Positions 8,128 to 9,814 of a DNA stretch of 9,814 nt are shown here, piece after piece. This stretch comes from an uncultured Clostridia bacterium (GTDB lineage: Bacteria; Bacillota; Clostridia; Christensenellales; UBA3700). The DNA lies in NCBI GenBank assembly GCA_947176115.1, contig CAMWPK010000043.1:1-9814 (forward strand). Direction: 5' to 3'. Numbering within the stretch: the stretch's first letter is position 1; each line of letters begins with the position of its first letter. Made by a program: the position numbers and the translations under genes. The notes under the pieces are model-generated. The model did no database searches. It was given only the letters and a program-made list of their open reading frames with translations, and was not told where the DNA came from.

Positions 8128-8149
8128 AATGTTGCCTAACGGCAAAGTT
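8128..8149 (+). other. Weak stem-loop after the operon, doubtful terminator
   Basis: TTGCC (8132-8136) and GGCAA (8141-8145) form a 5-bp stem with loop TAAC. A G/A mismatch, a T-G wobble and two A-T pairs could extend it outward. A second TTGCC at 8112-8116 could compete for the same GGCAA. The 3' side is followed by AT-mixed sequence with no T run, so it does not meet the usual intrinsic terminator pattern. It is the only candidate for a transcript end between the DUF4352-like gene and the ABC-F gene. Confidence 0.25.
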
Positions 8150-8161
8150 ATATTAAATAAG

Positions 8162-8211
8162 TTGACACTTATTTTAGTTAAGGATAGGATAATAGAATAT
8201 AATTATATAAT
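8162..8211 (+). promoter_or_regulatory. Candidate sigma-A-type promoter for the ABC-F gene
   Basis: A perfect TTGACA is at 8162-8167. With a 17-base spacer the -10 would be TAGGAT at 8185-8190, a moderate match. GATAAT at 8188-8193 is a better match but needs a 20-base spacer. A perfect TATAAT also occurs at 8206-8211 in very AT-rich sequence but lacks a convincing -35. The region is the longest non-coding gap of the window (138 bases) and marks a likely transcription unit boundary. Confidence 0.5.
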
Positions 8212-8232
8212 ACTCGTAACTTTCATCGAGTA
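8211..8232 (+). repeat. 6-bp inverted repeat in the ABC-F leader
   Basis: TACTCG (8211-8216) and CGAGTA (8227-8232) are perfect inverted repeats with a 10-base loop. They end 5 bases before the AGGAG ribosome binding site (8238-8242) of the ABC-F gene. This could be a small leader hairpin or an operator. It is too short to rank above chance on its own. Confidence 0.4.
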
Positions 8233-8247
8233 AGAATAGGAGATATA

Positions 8248-9814
8248 ATGTTACAAGTAAACGACGTATTTTTGCAATTTGGCGGAAGAAAACTCTTTGA
8301 GGACGTCAACCTCAAGTTTACCGACAACAACTGTTATGGAATTATCGGCGCGAATGGCGCGGGTAAGTCTACCTTTTTGAAGATTTTGTCGGGAGCGTTG
8401 GAGCCTACGAGAGGAAGCGTCAGCGTTGGCAAAAATCAAAGAATAAGCGTACTCAACCAAAATCAGAACGACTTTGACGATTGCAGTGTAATGCGTACCG
8501 TACTTATGGGGCACAAGCGTCTAGTGGACATAATGGACCAAAAAGACGCGTTGTATTGCAAAGCGGACTTTAGCGAAGAGGACGGAATACTCGCGTCGGA
8601 ATTGGAAACGGAGTTTGCCGAGCTTGGCGGTTGGGAAGCCGAGAGCGAAGCGGCGTCGCTTCTCAACGAACTCAAGTTTGGCGAGGAATATCATGACAAA
8701 CTTATGGGCGAACTCGACGGCAAACAAAAAGTAAAGATATTGCTTGCGCAAGCGCTTTTTGGCAATCCCGATATTCTCATACTTGACGAGCCTACCAACA
8801 ACCTTGACGCAAAGTCGATAATGTGGCTTGAGAACTTTTTGCTTGACTTCAAGAATACGATAATCATCGTATCCCACAACCGTCACTTCCTCAACAAGGT
8901 ATGTACGCACATCTGCGATGTGGACTACGGTCATATCAATATGTACGTGGGTAACTACGATTTTTGGTACGAAACCAATCAGTTGCTTGCTAAGCAGGCG
9001 AGAGAAGCCAACAAAAAGGCCGAAGCGAGAGCCAAGGAGTTGCAGGAATTTATCGCAAGGTTTTCCGCCAACGCCAGCAAGTCACGTCAGGCGACGTCCA
9101 GAAAGAAAGAACTTGAAAAACTCACGCTTGAGGACATCAAGCCGTCAATGCGTAAGTATCCTTATATCAACTTTGATTTTGAGCAAGAACTTGGCAAAGA
9201 CATACTCACTGTTGAGGGCTTGACGAAAAAAGGCTTCTTTGAGGACGTATCGTTTACTATCCAAAAAGGCGAGAAAGTAGCGTTCCTTTCTGATAAGTCC
9301 ATTAACGTATCGATGCTTTTCGACATACTTATGGGTATAGAGAAAGCTGACAAGGGGACTTTCAAATGGGGCAAGACTATCACTTTGAGCTACGTTCCGC
9401 AAAACTTCGATAATTTCTTTGACGGAGTGGAACTGTCTTTGGTAGAATGGATAAACCAATATGCGGTCAAAGACCACACGGAGAGCTATTTGCGCGGTTG
9501 GTTGGGAAGAATGTTGTTCTCAGGCGACGAGGCGAAGAAAAAGGCATGCGTGCTTAGCGGTGGCGAAAAGGTCAGATGTATGATGGCGAGAGCCATGCTT
9601 CAAGGCGGTAACTTCGTCATACTTGACGAGCCTACCAATCACCTCGATTTGGAAGCCATTACGGCGCTTAACAAAGGAATGATAAATTTCAAGGGCGGAA
9701 TGTTGTTTGCCTCGCACGACCAAGAACTTATGCAGACTGTAGCCAACAGAATAATTGAAATCAACGGCACAAAGACTTTTGACAAACTTACTACATACGA
9801 AGAATATCTAGAAC
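8248..9814 (+). CDS. ABC-F family ATPase, YkpA/YbiT-like (3' end beyond the window)
   Basis: This soluble protein has two ABC domains and no membrane segment; the family acts on ribosomes. The first 522 residues are present, and the normal length of relatives suggests only a short tail is missing. NBD1 has Walker A GANGAGKST at 34-42 (K40), Walker B with D180 and E181, and switch H210. Its signature reads LDGKQ at 156-160 instead of LSGGE. The linker at about 235-310 holds a charged helix and the FIARFSANASKSRQATSRKK segment typical of YbiT/YkpA proteins. NBD2 has a strongly altered Walker A (SDKSINVS at 348-355, V354 where the lysine should be). It keeps the signature LSGGEK at 436-441, Walker B D460/E461 and H490. 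AGGAG at 8238-8242 lies 5 bases before the ATG. It is probably a housekeeping translation factor rather than an antibiotic-resistance type. Confidence 0.92.
   Translation, partial: MLQVNDVFLQFGGRKLFEDVNLKFTDNNCYGIIGANGAGKSTFLKILSGALEPTRGSVSVGKNQRISVLNQNQNDFDDCSVMRTVLMGHKRLVDIMDQKDALYCKADFSEEDGILASELETEFAELGGWEAESEAASLLNELKFGEEYHDKLMGELDGKQKVKILLAQALFGNPDILILDEPTNNLDAKSIMWLENFLLDFKNTIIIVSHNRHFLNKVCTHICDVDYGHINMYVGNYDFWYETNQLLAKQAREANKKAEARAKELQEFIARFSANASKSRQATSRKKELEKLTLEDIKPSMRKYPYINFDFEQELGKDILTVEGLTKKGFFEDVSFTIQKGEKVAFLSDKSINVSMLFDILMGIEKADKGTFKWGKTITLSYVPQNFDNFFDGVELSLVEWINQYAVKDHTESYLRGWLGRMLFSGDEAKKKACVLSGGEKVRCMMARAMLQGGNFVILDEPTNHLDLEAITALNKGMINFKGGMLFASHDQELMQTVANRIIEINGTKTFDKLTTYEEYLE

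Noticed and set aside
8918..9223. A 101-codon + strand frame overlapping the ABC-F gene.
   Set aside because: It is an alternate frame within the continuous ABC-F reading frame, which shows conserved motifs before and after this stretch.
263..9558. AGCGG, the Chi sequence of B. subtilis AddAB, is seen roughly 19 times on + and about 6 times as CCGCT.
   Set aside because: Ser-Gly codons (AGC GGN) and one-sided gene orientation account for the skew in a window this small; a genome-wide strand analysis would be needed.

Overview
The window looks like a chromosomal segment of a low-to-moderate GC Gram-positive bacterium, most likely an uncultured member of the Clostridia (Bacillota). The reasons are strong AGGAG-type ribosome binding sites, a class IB dihydroorotate dehydrogenase made of PyrD plus the Fe-S/flavin subunit PyrK, a tightly packed one-strand pyr operon, and a YkpA/YbiT-type ABC-F gene. 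TGA is used as a normal stop (pyrK). The taxonomic call is inference only. All genes lie on the + strand.

Positions 1-36 are the end of an upstream leader or intergenic stretch and include the pyrB ribosome binding site. Positions 37-5509 hold pyrB-pyrC-pyrF-pyrK-pyrD-pyrE, which encode every step from carbamoyl phosphate plus aspartate to UMP. The carbamoyl phosphate synthetase genes (carA/carB), pyrI and pyrR are not in the window. Transcription then appears to continue into a trimeric-type purine nucleoside phosphorylase (5509-6339), an MtaD/SsnA-type amidohydrolase that probably deaminates an adenosine-like nucleoside (6339-7616), and a small membrane-anchored DUF4352-like protein (7618-8109). 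Overlaps or gaps of 1 to 4 bases at pyrK/pyrD, pyrE/pnp, pnp/mtaD and mtaD/DUF4352 argue for one translationally coupled transcript. It would join de novo pyrimidine synthesis to purine nucleoside salvage: deamination of an adenine nucleoside, then phosphorolysis of the resulting 6-oxopurine nucleoside.

Positions 8110-8247 form the only sizeable intergenic region. It is AT-rich, with a weak hairpin, a TTGACA-containing promoter candidate, and a 6-bp inverted repeat just upstream of the next ribosome binding site. Positions 8248-9814 encode an ABC-F ATPase that runs off the window a few residues short of its expected end.

I found no mobile element, CRISPR array, RNA gene or obviously new multigene system; most of the window is core metabolism. 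Two observations stand out. First, GATC and GGCC each occur only once in 9.8 kb by manual scan, which suggests long-term avoidance of restriction targets. Second, the two degenerate motifs in the ABC-F protein (NBD1 signature and NBD2 Walker A) fall in the same composite ATP site, leaving the other site consensus-like.
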